From positions 1 through 23,578 of the forward strand of contig JAUUZV010000008.1 of NCBI GenBank assembly GCA_030592085.1: a stretch of DNA of 23,578 bases. The letters run 5' to 3'. This stretch comes from Clostridia bacterium (GTDB lineage Bacteria; Bacillota; Clostridia; DUPQ01). Of this stretch, positions 1-8,138 are shown piece by piece (the first letter of the stretch is position 1; each line of letters begins with the position of its first letter). The notes under the pieces are model-generated. The model saw only the letters and a list, made by a program, of their open reading frames with translations. It searched no databases and was not told the DNA's origin. The position numbers were made by a program, and so were the translations under genes.

Positions 1-412
1 AATTTTGTGAAATTATAAGATTTAAAACTAATAAAAACACAGCAACAGCTAAAGAATCGATGGAAAAAAGAGTGAAAAAAGGATTCCTTTTTCTGAAAAA
101 CGGAAACACAACTCCTATCCATAATAATGCAAAAGAACTTAAAGGATATAAAGACCATGAAATACTTTTTGTAATTAATAAATCAAGAAATAACACAATA
201 ACACAATATATAGCAAGAAGCATGGTTAGTAAAATTGCTGTAAACATTTTATTTGAAGCGTTTTTTTCATTTTTATGTCGCGTTCTATATTGGGGATAAT
301 CTTTATTAAGTGTAAATTCTGATACATTAGGGTTAATAACAGTAGTTTTACACAAAGGACATGATTTGTGGTAATCTGCTAATTTAACTCCACACTGGAC
401 ACAATATGACAT
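1..412 (-). CDS. DUF6320-like zinc-ribbon membrane protein, 3' end cut by window edge
   Basis: I translated this by hand: an ATG at 412-410 opens a frame that stays open to base 1 (137 codons, no stop). The protein begins MSYCVQCGVKL and has two CxxC pairs (CVQC at 4-7, CPLC at 19-22), a zinc ribbon, followed by hydrophobic stretches near residues 57-80, 88-103 and 120-135, so it is probably an integral membrane protein. An AGGAGG site lies about 6 bases upstream. The start is 12 bases after the stop of the acyltransferase gene, so the two form one operon. This zinc-ribbon plus multi-helix layout next to an alcohol acetyltransferase is the pattern I know as DUF6320 in Bacillota; its function is not known. 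The name is from memory of the family, and the true C-terminus lies outside the window. Confidence 0.8.
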   Translation of the reverse strand, partial: MSYCVQCGVKLADYHKSCPLCKTTVINPNVSEFTLNKDYPQYRTRHKNEKNASNKMFTAILLTMLLAIYCVIVLFLDLLITKSISWSLYPLSSFALLWIGVVFPFFRKRNPFFTLFSIDSLAVAVFLLVLNLIISQN

Positions 413-424
413 AATAACCTCCTT

Positions 425-1723
425 TTATTGGTTGCTTTTTATGGTAACTGGTACACCAAGCTGTACGAGTCTACTAAATAGATGTTGTTCAATATGTGCA
501 GGCTCAATACTACGTCCAAAAGTCATATACATATTATCTTTATAACTACCAACACCACAAGAACATTTTTCGTGTGGTGAAGGACTTGGCAAAAAAGTTA
601 CAGCAGTTACATGTTTTTCTATCTCCATAGGAAGTTTAACAATTCCCATGTTAGAAAGAGTTCCTGTAAACTGAGACGAACCCATTGTATTGCTAATATA
701 ACCTATAAAAAGATTTTTAACATCTACAGGAATAAATTTAAGAAATTGATTTTTTGCAAGTGAGCAATTATCTTCAATCATTGTTAATAAATGATTATGA
801 GTTAAATGCTCACCCATAAATAAAGTGATTTGATTTATGATATCTTGAAGACTTTCAACTTCTCTAGGATTTATTGTTGGAATAACAAATAATGAAAAAT
901 TTCTCATACAGTTTATGCGATAAAAATTTCTGACATTAACAGGTATTTGAAGAGCAATATTTCTGTGATTTTTCTTTTTTTTGACTTGTTTAGCTTGCAA
1001 GTGAATAATTGCCTCAAGATATAAAGCTGCTAAAAAAACAGTGATTGTTGCATTATACTGTTTTGCTATTTTCTTAATGTCTTTAACTGTGAAGATGCCT
1101 GTTGTAACATTATAAAAACCATGGGGTAATAATTTATCTTTAATTTGATAAATATGTTTTGTTCCAAATAACGATCTCTTTTTAACTAAAATATTATCTT
1201 TTTCTTGGTCATAAACTTTTATAAAAGCATCTTCATATTCACTTTTACTTGGCTCTTCATCAATTGACATGACTCCAAGAAGCACTTCTGGTACTTCTCC
1301 AAGTAAAAACAAATATTGATGAAGTAAACATTTTAAAAATTCCGTTGCACCGTAACCATCAGTTAAACCATGAAATATTTCAAGAGCAAGGGTTTTATCA
1401 TAATATTTAACCTTGTACAAAAACCCATTATTTAACAAAGGATGAATCCGCTCACAAGGATAAGGTGTATCAGGCCAAACAAGTAATTTGTTATTATTTA
1501 CTTGAAAATAATTCCAAAAAACTCCTCTTTTTAAATGAACATTATAATAGGGGAAGCGATGTCTTATGTTTTCAAGAGCTTTTAATAAAAAAACAGGATC
1601 AACTTTTTTTAAAAGAGTGAGGGCAACGCGAAAAACAGCAGTATCTCTAACAGACTCTCTGGCAGGATATATTTTTGCTGAAGTATCTAGGCGAAACCAA
1701 GTTGGCGTATTGTTTTTTTTCAT
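425..1723 (-). CDS. Alcohol acetyltransferase / condensation-fold acyltransferase-like protein
   Basis: The protein has 432 residues from the ATG at 1723. A TTG four codons upstream (1735) is also possible, but the ATG gives the usual N-terminus of the family (WFRLDTSAKIYPA). It has the chloramphenicol-acetyltransferase/condensation fold signature, with an active-site HGLTDG at about 118-123 (the HxxxDG motif; His as general base, Asp structural). A later SNMG-type stretch near 370 also fits. The family uses acyl-CoA or carrier-bound acyl groups to esterify alcohols, and some members act in lipid or polyketide assembly; the substrate here cannot be read. It is cytoplasmic with no signal peptide. 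It is the first gene of a two-gene operon with the zinc-ribbon membrane protein, suggesting that both act on a membrane or envelope lipid (inference). A TATAAT box lies at 1755-1760. Confidence 0.8.
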   Translation of the reverse strand: MKKNNTPTWFRLDTSAKIYPARESVRDTAVFRVALTLLKKVDPVFLLKALENIRHRFPYYNVHLKRGVFWNYFQVNNNKLLVWPDTPYPCERIHPLLNNGFLYKVKYYDKTLALEIFHGLTDGYGATEFLKCLLHQYLFLLGEVPEVLLGVMSIDEEPSKSEYEDAFIKVYDQEKDNILVKKRSLFGTKHIYQIKDKLLPHGFYNVTTGIFTVKDIKKIAKQYNATITVFLAALYLEAIIHLQAKQVKKKKNHRNIALQIPVNVRNFYRINCMRNFSLFVIPTINPREVESLQDIINQITLFMGEHLTHNHLLTMIEDNCSLAKNQFLKFIPVDVKNLFIGYISNTMGSSQFTGTLSNMGIVKLPMEIEKHVTAVTFLPSPSPHEKCSCGVGSYKDNMYMTFGRSIEPAHIEQHLFSRLVQLGVPVTIKSNQ

Positions 1724-1754
1724 AATCTGTCTCAAATCAAATAAGTATACCTAT

Positions 1755-1760
1755 ATTATA
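1755..1760 (-). promoter_or_regulatory. Candidate -10 box for the acyltransferase operon
   Basis: The minus strand reads a perfect TATAAT about 32 bases upstream of the acyltransferase ATG. No good -35 hexamer lies 16-18 bases further upstream; the best is a weak TTATAT at 18 bases. The gap between the two divergent genes is short, so a promoter must lie here. Confidence 0.45.
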
Positions 1761-1812
1761 GCGCATTTTAATAAGTAAATATAATTTTTTGCCTAATCAA
1801 TAAAAATGTATT

Positions 1813-2559
1813 ATGATATGGCTCATAATGGAAAATGAACATGTAATAAAAAAAATAAAAATTCCTGCGATAGTTTTATATACCTTCGGTCTTATATTAG
1901 TAGCTTTTGGAATTTCAGCAATGATTAAAACAAATTTAGGGATTACAGTTATAACTTCGTTTCCATATTCTTTACACTTTATTACGAATACACTTACTAT
2001 TGGAACATGGATAATCATTATTCAATGTATTATTTTGCTTATAGCGATTGTAGTTTTAAAAAAGCTAACAATTAGCATGGTAGCTTCATTTGTGACAGCA
2101 TATTTTTTAGGAGTAATAGTTGATTTTTTTGATTGGTTATTTTTACCAATAAATATTGAATCAATTGTTTTGCGTATTGTATTAGTTGTTTTTTCAAGTA
2201 GTGTAATTGCAACAGGAGCTGCTTTGTTAGTCCATAGCGAATATCCACCTTTTCCTGATTTAGTTTTTATTAGAGATGTTTCAAAGATAAAAAAAATAGA
2301 TATTGGTCGTTTTAAACTATACTTTGATATTGTGTTTTTTACACTAACTGTCAGTGTTACGTTAATTGTACTTCATAAAGTAATTGGGGTGGGCATTGGA
2401 ACAATAATTTCAGTCTCCCTTGTGGGACTTATAATAAAGAAGGTAACAAAATGGGCAAATAAACGAATAGTAACAACATATATGGGAAACAAAGAAAAAA
2501 CAACATCCTTTCTTGAATACAATTTAATATCATTTATTCAAAAAACAAAAAAAACATAG
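1813..2559 (+). CDS. YczE/YitT-like integral membrane protein (DUF6198 family)
   Basis: A 248-residue polytopic membrane protein with about five to six hydrophobic segments (near 16-38, 55-82, 87-108, 116-140, 168-190 and 192-210). The N-terminal stretch with FGISAMIKTNLGITVITSFPY resembles the YczE/YyaS/YitT membrane proteins, where a glycine-rich loop follows the first helix. The function of this family is not established. The start is uncertain: the ATG at 1813 and the ATG at 1828 (MENEHV) are both possible and neither has a clear ribosome binding site. It stands alone between the divergent acyltransferase operon and the sugar operon, separated from the latter by 85 bases that hold an inverted repeat, so it is probably its own unit. 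Confidence 0.75.
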   Translation: MIWLIMENEHVIKKIKIPAIVLYTFGLILVAFGISAMIKTNLGITVITSFPYSLHFITNTLTIGTWIIIIQCIILLIAIVVLKKLTISMVASFVTAYFLGVIVDFFDWLFLPINIESIVLRIVLVVFSSSVIATGAALLVHSEYPPFPDLVFIRDVSKIKKIDIGRFKLYFDIVFFTLTVSVTLIVLHKVIGVGIGTIISVSLVGLIIKKVTKWANKRIVTTYMGNKEKTTSFLEYNLISFIQKTKKT

Positions 2560-2594
2560 AAAAGCACCTACAATTTTATTGCGTAACTTTTCTA
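2557..2594 (+). terminator. Inverted repeat after the membrane protein gene (weak terminator or attenuator)
   Basis: TAGAAAAG (2557-2564, including the stop codon) is perfectly complementary to CTTTTCTA (2587-2594), with a 22-base loop. There is no T run after it, so intrinsic termination would be weak. The right arm overlaps a TATAAT at 2593-2598. The nine bases TCTATAATG occur at 2591-2599 and again at 2616-2624, giving two candidate -10 boxes for the following operon, but neither has a convincing -35. Confidence 0.3.
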
Positions 2595-2644
2595 TAATGT
2601 GTACAATGCTAAGTATCTATAATGAGAAATAAGGGATGGACTAT

Positions 2645-3682
2645 ATGACTAAAATGTGGAAAGAAATATTCGAACAACCAACAGTTTTAAATAACTGTTT
2701 AAAACAAAATAATCAAATAATAAATGATGTTATAAAAGATATTGAAACAAAAGAAATCACCAATGTTGTGATTGTGGCAAGGGGAACTTCTGATCATGCT
2801 GGAATTTATGGAAAATACATAATTGAGCATAATCTAGGAATACCTGTATCGTTAGCAGCACCATCAATAATTACTATGTATGATAAAAAACTAATATTAA
2901 AAAATAGCCTTGTTATTGCAATTTCACAATCAGGGCAAGCAGAGGATGTGCTTGAAGTTATTAAGTGTGCTAATGAACAACATGCTATTACAATTGGGAT
3001 TACTAATTTTAAAACATCGCCTATTGCATTAAATTGTAAATATCATTTATACACTAATGCAGGTATAGAAAAAAGTGTTGCTGCTACAAAAACCTTTACG
3101 GCACAGATGATGAACATGGCTTTATTAGTTGCTAAATGGTCTAAAGATGAACATTTAGTAGATAGTCTTTCTAAAGTCCCAGAAAAAGTACGTGAAACAT
3201 TAAAACTAAGCAAAGAGATTGTTTCACACATAAAAGAATATGTAACTATTGAAGATTGTTTTGTGTTATCAAGGGGAATAAATTATGCTATTGCCCTAGA
3301 GAGTGCTTTAAAAATACAAGAAACTACCTATGTAAAGGCAAAAGGATATGCTATTTCAGACTTTCATCATGGTCCCTTTGCAATGGTTGGTAAACATACT
3401 CCTGTTATTCTTTTTTCTCCTGAGGGTCCGTCATTAGAAGATGCTAAAGAAATGATTGAAAAATTAAAAAAAGCAGAAGCTAGAATAATTATTGTTACAA
3501 ATAATCAACAATTAATAAAAGAAAACAAAACTACTTTTGAGATTCCTAAATGTAACAATGATTTAATAACTCCTTTTTATAATATAATTTTTGCACAAAT
3601 GTTTGCATGTCAATTAGCTTTAGCAAAAGGCTTAAACCCTGATCAACCAAGAGGGTTAAATAAAGTAACTATTACTCGATAA
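2645..3682 (+). CDS. Double-SIS sugar isomerase/deaminase (GlmS C-terminal-like; NagB-II or AgaS-like)
   Basis: A 345-residue protein made of two SIS domains (about 38-165 and 200-335), the sugar-phosphate isomerase half of GlmS without the glutaminase half. The diagnostic features are SQSGQAEDV at 95-103 (phosphate loop), AATKTFTAQ at 146-154, the ALESALKIQE helix at 217-226 with the catalytic-type Glu219, the HHGPFAMV segment at 241-248, and a C-terminal PDQPRGLNKVT typical of stand-alone amino-sugar SIS enzymes. Such enzymes convert glucosamine-6-P to fructose-6-P plus ammonia (NagB-II) or act on galactosamine-6-P (AgaS), in the cytoplasm. The start at 2645 is chosen over the in-frame ATG at 2636 because AAGGGA (2631-2636) is then correctly spaced. 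It is the first gene of a tight operon, nine bases before the kinase, which supports amino-sugar catabolism. GlcN versus GalN cannot be decided. Confidence 0.85.
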   Translation: MTKMWKEIFEQPTVLNNCLKQNNQIINDVIKDIETKEITNVVIVARGTSDHAGIYGKYIIEHNLGIPVSLAAPSIITMYDKKLILKNSLVIAISQSGQAEDVLEVIKCANEQHAITIGITNFKTSPIALNCKYHLYTNAGIEKSVAATKTFTAQMMNMALLVAKWSKDEHLVDSLSKVPEKVRETLKLSKEIVSHIKEYVTIEDCFVLSRGINYAIALESALKIQETTYVKAKGYAISDFHHGPFAMVGKHTPVILFSPEGPSLEDAKEMIEKLKKAEARIIIVTNNQQLIKENKTTFEIPKCNNDLITPFYNIIFAQMFACQLALAKGLNPDQPRGLNKVTITR

Positions 3683-3691
3683 GGAGAAAGT

Positions 3692-5113
3692 ATGACAATC
3701 GTCAAACAAACACCAACAATTTTAAATTTACCAGAACTAGATCAGCAATTTAAACCTATTGCCATTTATAATCATGCGTATAAAGAAGAAGTTTTAAATT
3801 CTAAGAATATTGAACGTATTAAAATTGCACTTGAGAGAACAAATGGACTTGTTGCTGTTTTTGAAACAATTATATTTGGAGAACAAGAAAACAGAGAAGA
3901 AGATAATTTGCGTTTTATTGAACGATTAATAAAAACTTTACTATGGGTTAAAGGTGGATGGAAAATTACAATTGGAGGACCTAAATATTTAACTAAATAT
4001 ATTCAATCAATTTATTGTATTGGTGGTAAAAGGGAATTTGATGCACATTTCGTTAAGAGAGTATTTGAAAAAGAGTTAGTAATTACTAATTGTTCATATG
4101 AAACATGTCCAGAGGAAAATGATGAATCAAATACTGTTGGCAAAAATCTTGATGGTTACCGAATTGGATTTGATGCAGGAGGTAGTGATAGAAAAGTATC
4201 TGCTGTTGTAAACGGAAAAGCAATTTTTTCTGAAGAAGTAGTATGGTATCCAAAATTACAAGAAGATCCAACATATCAATATGAAGGAATAATGGATTCA
4301 ATAAAAAGAGCAGCTACAAAAATGCCAAGAGTTGATGCTATTGGTGTTAGCGCTGCAGGAGTATATATTGATAATAAAATTATGGCAGCCTCATTATTCA
4401 TAAAAGTTCCAGAAGAAGTATTTGATAAAAAAGTTAAAAACATGTTTTTTGACATTCAACGTGAAATGGGAGGAATTCCAATAGAAGTAGCAAATGATGG
4501 AGATGTAACAGCTTTAGCAGGTGCTATGAGCTTAAAAACCAATCAGGTATTAGGAATCGCCATGGGAACATCTGAAGCTGCAGGGTATGTGGATAAAAAA
4601 GGTAATATTACTGGTTGGTTAAATGAATTAGCTTTTGCACCAATTGATTATAGTTTAAAAGCCATGGAAGATGAATGGTCAGGTGATATTGGTTGTGGAG
4701 TTAAGTACTTTTCACAAGATGGTGTTATTAAGCTAGCGATAAAAGCAGGAATTATTATGGATGAAAGTTTAGCTCCTGCTAAAAAACTAATTATTGTACA
4801 GGAATTAATGAAACAAAATGATATTAAAGCTAGAAAAGTTTATGAAGGAATAGGTTGTTATTTAGGATATAGCTTAGCTTATTATGCTGAGTTTTATGAC
4901 ATGAAACATGTATTACTAATGGGTAGAGTGACTTCAGGAGAAGGTGGTAATATTATTGTTAACAAGGCAAATAAAGTATTACAAGAAGAATTTCCAAAAC
5001 TAGCAGCTACCTTTAAATTATCGCTTCCTGATGAAAATAGTAGGCGAGTTGGACAATCAGTTGCTGCAGCTAGTTTACCTATAATTAATAAAAAAATACA
5101 TTTTCAAACTTAA
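3692..5113 (+). CDS. ASKHA-fold sugar kinase (ROK/BadF-like) with long N-terminal extension
   Basis: A 473-residue protein. Residues 1-150 form an extension without a motif I recognise. From 156 an ASKHA kinase begins: the phosphate-1 loop GFDAGGSDRK at 159-168 (Asp161), an IGVSAAG connector near 221, ANDGDVTALAGA near 267-278 (Asp269/Asp271, the usual place of the catalytic Asp of ROK enzymes), and the phosphate-2/sugar region IAMGTSEAAGYVD. The ROK zinc cluster (CxCGxxGCxE) is absent; only one Cys (in GDIGCGVKYF) lies in that region. ROK enzymes are usually about 300 residues, so this is long. The likely reaction is ATP-dependent phosphorylation of an imported hexose or N-acyl hexosamine, supplying the SIS enzyme encoded nine bases upstream. 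A GGAG site lies seven bases before the ATG. Substrate unknown. Confidence 0.75.
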   Translation: MTIVKQTPTILNLPELDQQFKPIAIYNHAYKEEVLNSKNIERIKIALERTNGLVAVFETIIFGEQENREEDNLRFIERLIKTLLWVKGGWKITIGGPKYLTKYIQSIYCIGGKREFDAHFVKRVFEKELVITNCSYETCPEENDESNTVGKNLDGYRIGFDAGGSDRKVSAVVNGKAIFSEEVVWYPKLQEDPTYQYEGIMDSIKRAATKMPRVDAIGVSAAGVYIDNKIMAASLFIKVPEEVFDKKVKNMFFDIQREMGGIPIEVANDGDVTALAGAMSLKTNQVLGIAMGTSEAAGYVDKKGNITGWLNELAFAPIDYSLKAMEDEWSGDIGCGVKYFSQDGVIKLAIKAGIIMDESLAPAKKLIIVQELMKQNDIKARKVYEGIGCYLGYSLAYYAEFYDMKHVLLMGRVTSGEGGNIIVNKANKVLQEEFPKLAATFKLSLPDENSRRVGQSVAAASLPIINKKIHFQT

Positions 5114-5130
5114 TATAAGGATTGACACCT

Positions 5131-6915
5131 ATGAAAACACATAAAAACATAAAAACAGAATTTGCTAAAAACATGAATAATGAATGTCCATTACCAGAAT
5201 ATCCACGACCACAGTTAAAACGAGAAGAGTGGAAAAATTTAAATGGACAGTGGTTATATGCAATTGTTCCAAAAGAACAAAAAGATGTTGATACTTTTGA
5301 TGGAAAAATAACAGTTCCTTATTGTGTAGAATCTTCTTTATCAAATGTAAAAAAAGACTTATTACCAACACAGAAGTTATGGTATCAACGAACATTTAAA
5401 ATTAAAAAGACCTGGTTAGAAAAAAAGGTACTATTACATTTTGGAGCTGTTGACTGGCAATGTGAAGTATTTATAAATAAGATAAGTGTAGGAACCCATC
5501 AAGGAGGATATTTGCCTTTTTCATTTGATATCTCAGATTCTATAATAACAGGAAATAATGAAATATTAGTTATTGTATGGGATCCAAGCGATAGTCACTG
5601 GCAGCAAAAAGGAAAACAAAAACTATCTCCTGAAAAAATCTACTATACTCCTTGTTCTGGAATATGGCAGACAGTATGGATTGAACCTGTTCCAAAAAAC
5701 TATATTGAAAAAATAACAATGACACCTAATATAGATAAAGAACAATTAATATTAATAGTGCATACAAATGAAGAGGATAATCAATCTTTTAATGCAAAAG
5801 TGTCATATAAAGGAAAAGAAGTGACAAGTGTAAAAGGGACATGCAACGAAGAAACAATTATTAACATAGATAAACCATTTTTATGGCATTATGATCACCC
5901 TCATTTATATGATATAGCGATTGAATTTAATAATAAAGACCAAATTGTTGATAGGGTTGACAGTTATTTTGGTATGAGAAAATTTGGTTTATTAGAAGAT
6001 GATAAAGGAATAAAGCGCTTAGCCCTTAATAATGAAATAATATTTCATCATGGGGTGCTTGATCAAGGATATTGGCCAGAAAGTTTATATACTCCACCAA
6101 CAGATGCAGCGTTGTTATTTGATGTGAAAGCCATAAAGAAACTTGGATTTAACATGGTAAGAAAACATGTAAAAGTAGAGCCAAAATGATGGTATTATTA
6201 TTGTGATACAGAAGGACTTATTGTCTGGCAAGATATGATTAATGGAGGGAAAAATGGGGCTAGTACAATTGATATTGCAAAAGCTATATTAACTGGTAAA
6301 AATAAAGGAAAAGATAATACCCTTAGGACTTATAAAAAAACCATGAGAGCAGACAAAACCTCTAGAGATGATTATGAAGCAGAATTATTTGAATTAGTCG
6401 ATAGTCTATATAATACACCTTCAATTGGTATGTGGGTTCCATTTAATGAAGCGTGGGGACAATTTGATTCAACTAGGATTAGTGATTGGTTAAGAAAGTA
6501 TGATAAAACTAGAACAGTTGATAGTGTGAGTGGTTGGTGGGACCAAGGAACTGGTAATATGCAAAGTCATCATATTTACTTTAGAAAATTATCAATGCCA
6601 AAAATTATTAATGATAGAGCTTTTCTATTATCAGAATATGGAGGATACTCTTTATTTACAAAAGAACATGTATGGAATAATAAAATTTTTGGATATAAAG
6701 TGTTTGAGACTAGAGAACAATTTGAGAAAGCATATATTGAATTAATAGAAGAACAATTAACTCCTCTTATTGAAAAGGGGTGCTGTGGGGCTGTTTACAC
6801 ACAGTTAACAGACATAGAAAGCGAAATAAATGGGTTTTTTACTTACGATAGAAAGGTATTAAAAGTAAACGAAAAAAGAATTAAGAAAGTAAATGAGTTG
6901 GTTTTTAGAAAATAA
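5131..6915 (+). pseudogene. GH2 family beta-glycosidase interrupted by one in-frame TGA
   Basis: One reading frame of 594 sense codons is interrupted only by a TGA at codon 353 (6187-6189). Before it: the GH2 jelly-roll sugar-binding domain (about 15-190, with the SGIWQTVWIEP hallmark), the immunoglobulin-like domain (about 190-285), and the start of the TIM barrel (GVLDQGYWPESLYTPPTD, then GFNMVRKHVKVEPK). After it, WYYYCDTEGLIVWQDM resumes exactly as expected. The acid/base is Glu440 in PFNEAWGQ and the nucleophile is Glu502 in SEYGG, so both catalytic residues lie beyond the stop. The ATG at 5131 follows AAGGA with 9-base spacing. No signal peptide, so the enzyme would be cytoplasmic. It could be a beta-galactosidase, beta-glucuronidase, mannosidase or exo-glucosaminidase. 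Without readthrough or a sequence error the product is dead. Internal ATGs such as 6235 have no clear ribosome binding site. Confidence 0.85.
6187..6189 (+). other. In-frame TGA in the GH2 gene at a conserved arginine position
   Basis: The codons read GAG CCA AAA TGA TGG TAT TAT. In GH2 enzymes of this type the motif is normally KVEPxRWYY, so TGA stands where Arg is expected. CGA to TGA or AGA to TGA is one base change. Reading TGA as Trp would put Trp at a conserved Arg, which argues against an alternative code. Confidence 0.85.
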
Positions 6916-6930
6916 ATGAAAGGGAAACTT

Positions 6931-8136
6931 ATGAATAATATATTAGATATGGCAAAAAGCAATTATGAGGAATTAATAACTCATAGAAGATATTTACATG
7001 AACATGCAGAAACACATATTGATTTACCAATAACAACCAAATATGTAATGGAACAATTAACAAAGATGGGATATGAACCTGTTGAAATTTCTAAATCAGG
7101 AGTCCTTGCTATTGTTGGTGGAAAAAAACAAGGAAAAACATTTTTGCTACGTGGTGATATGGATGCATTACCGCTAAAAGAACAAACAGGTTTGCCTTTT
7201 TCATCAAAAACAGACAATATGCACGCATGTGGCCATGATTTTCATACAGCTATGTTATTAGGTGCTGCAAAAATTTTAAAAGAAAAAGAAGAAGAGATAG
7301 AAGGAACTATAAAATTAATGTTCCAACCAGGAGAAGAAACACTTACAGGTGCAAAAGCCATGGTAAAAGCTGGTATATTAAAAAACCCTGATGTAAATGC
7401 TGCTATGATGATTCATGTTTTTTCTGGTATGCCAATTAAACAAGGTGCAGTAATATTTTTTGGAAAAGGTGCCATTAGTGCAACTTCTGATTGGTTTTAT
7501 ATTGATGTTAAAGGAAAAGGCGGACATGGGGCAATGCCAAACACCACAGTAGATCCTTTAAATGTAGCAGCTCATATTCATACAGCATTGGCAACAATAA
7601 ATTCGCGAGAGATTGATCCCGATCAAGTTGGAGTAGTAACAGTTGGACAAATGCATGGTGGAACAACTGGTAATATTATTCCAGATAGCGCTTTTTTAGA
7701 AGGAACAATTAGAACATTTGATGATAAAACACGTGTTTTTATAAATAAACGTGTAAAAGATATTTCAGAAGGTATTGCTAGTACTTTTAGAGCAAAAGCT
7801 ACAGTAAAGTTTTCAAATGCTTGTCCATCTGTTGTTAACGATGAATTGGTTTTAAAAAGTGTCTTTAAAGCGACAATGAAACTTGTAGGACCTGAAAAAT
7901 GTATAGACTTAGAAGCTTTAATGGGAAAACCTTTTAGAATGCCTGGATCTGAAGACTTTGCTTTTATTAGTGAAAAAGTACCATCTCTTTTATTAGCCAT
8001 GGATGCTTCTTTATATAATGGACAAGAAGTTTACCCACAGCATCATCCTAAAGTTGATTTTGACGAGAGTGTATTACCAACTGGAGCAGCTGTATATGCT
8101 AATGCAGCAATAGCTTGGTTAAAAGAAAACAAATAG
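6931..8136 (+). CDS. M20D family amidohydrolase (N-acyl hydrolase, hippurate/IAA-amide hydrolase-like)
   Basis: A 401-residue metal-dependent amidohydrolase. The visible motifs are RGDMDALP (74-81), HACGHDFH (98-105; Cys100 and His102 as metal ligands in the M20D manner), FQPGEET with the catalytic/metal Glu pair at 135-136, His162 in MIH, and a C-terminal PGSEDFAF. The GHGAMP stretch marks the dimerisation domain. M20D enzymes remove N-acyl groups from amino acids, and relatives act on N-acetyl-diaminopimelate or acyl-amines. Here it closes an operon with a kinase and an amino-sugar SIS enzyme and no NagA is visible, so it may serve as an N-deacylase for an amino sugar or sugar-amino acid conjugate (inference). 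The ATG at 6931 follows AAAGGGA at good spacing; the ATG at 6916 directly after the GH2 stop has none. It meets the convergent gene with only two bases between. Confidence 0.85.
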   Translation: MNNILDMAKSNYEELITHRRYLHEHAETHIDLPITTKYVMEQLTKMGYEPVEISKSGVLAIVGGKKQGKTFLLRGDMDALPLKEQTGLPFSSKTDNMHACGHDFHTAMLLGAAKILKEKEEEIEGTIKLMFQPGEETLTGAKAMVKAGILKNPDVNAAMMIHVFSGMPIKQGAVIFFGKGAISATSDWFYIDVKGKGGHGAMPNTTVDPLNVAAHIHTALATINSREIDPDQVGVVTVGQMHGGTTGNIIPDSAFLEGTIRTFDDKTRVFINKRVKDISEGIASTFRAKATVKFSNACPSVVNDELVLKSVFKATMKLVGPEKCIDLEALMGKPFRMPGSEDFAFISEKVPSLLLAMDASLYNGQEVYPQHHPKVDFDESVLPTGAAVYANAAIAWLKENK

Positions 8137-8138
8137 GA

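Noticed and set aside
60..299. A 79-codon plus-strand frame
   Set aside because: It lies opposite the zinc-ribbon membrane protein gene, which has recognisable motifs, an AGGAGG site and operon spacing. The plus-strand frame has none of these.
6187..6189. Alternative genetic code (TGA as Trp or Gly) or selenocysteine to explain the GH2 stop
   Set aside because: Only this one TGA interrupts a gene in the whole window, all other Trp are TGG, TGA is the real stop of dctQ and of the PHP gene, and the position calls for Arg, not Trp, Gly or Cys. I saw no hairpin just after it.
7623..8000. A 125-codon minus-strand frame inside the M20 gene, and similar antisense frames within the SLH, PHP and DctM genes
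   Set aside because: Each lies opposite a gene with clear family motifs, lacks a ribosome binding site, and has low-complexity composition typical of antisense reading of AT-rich genes.
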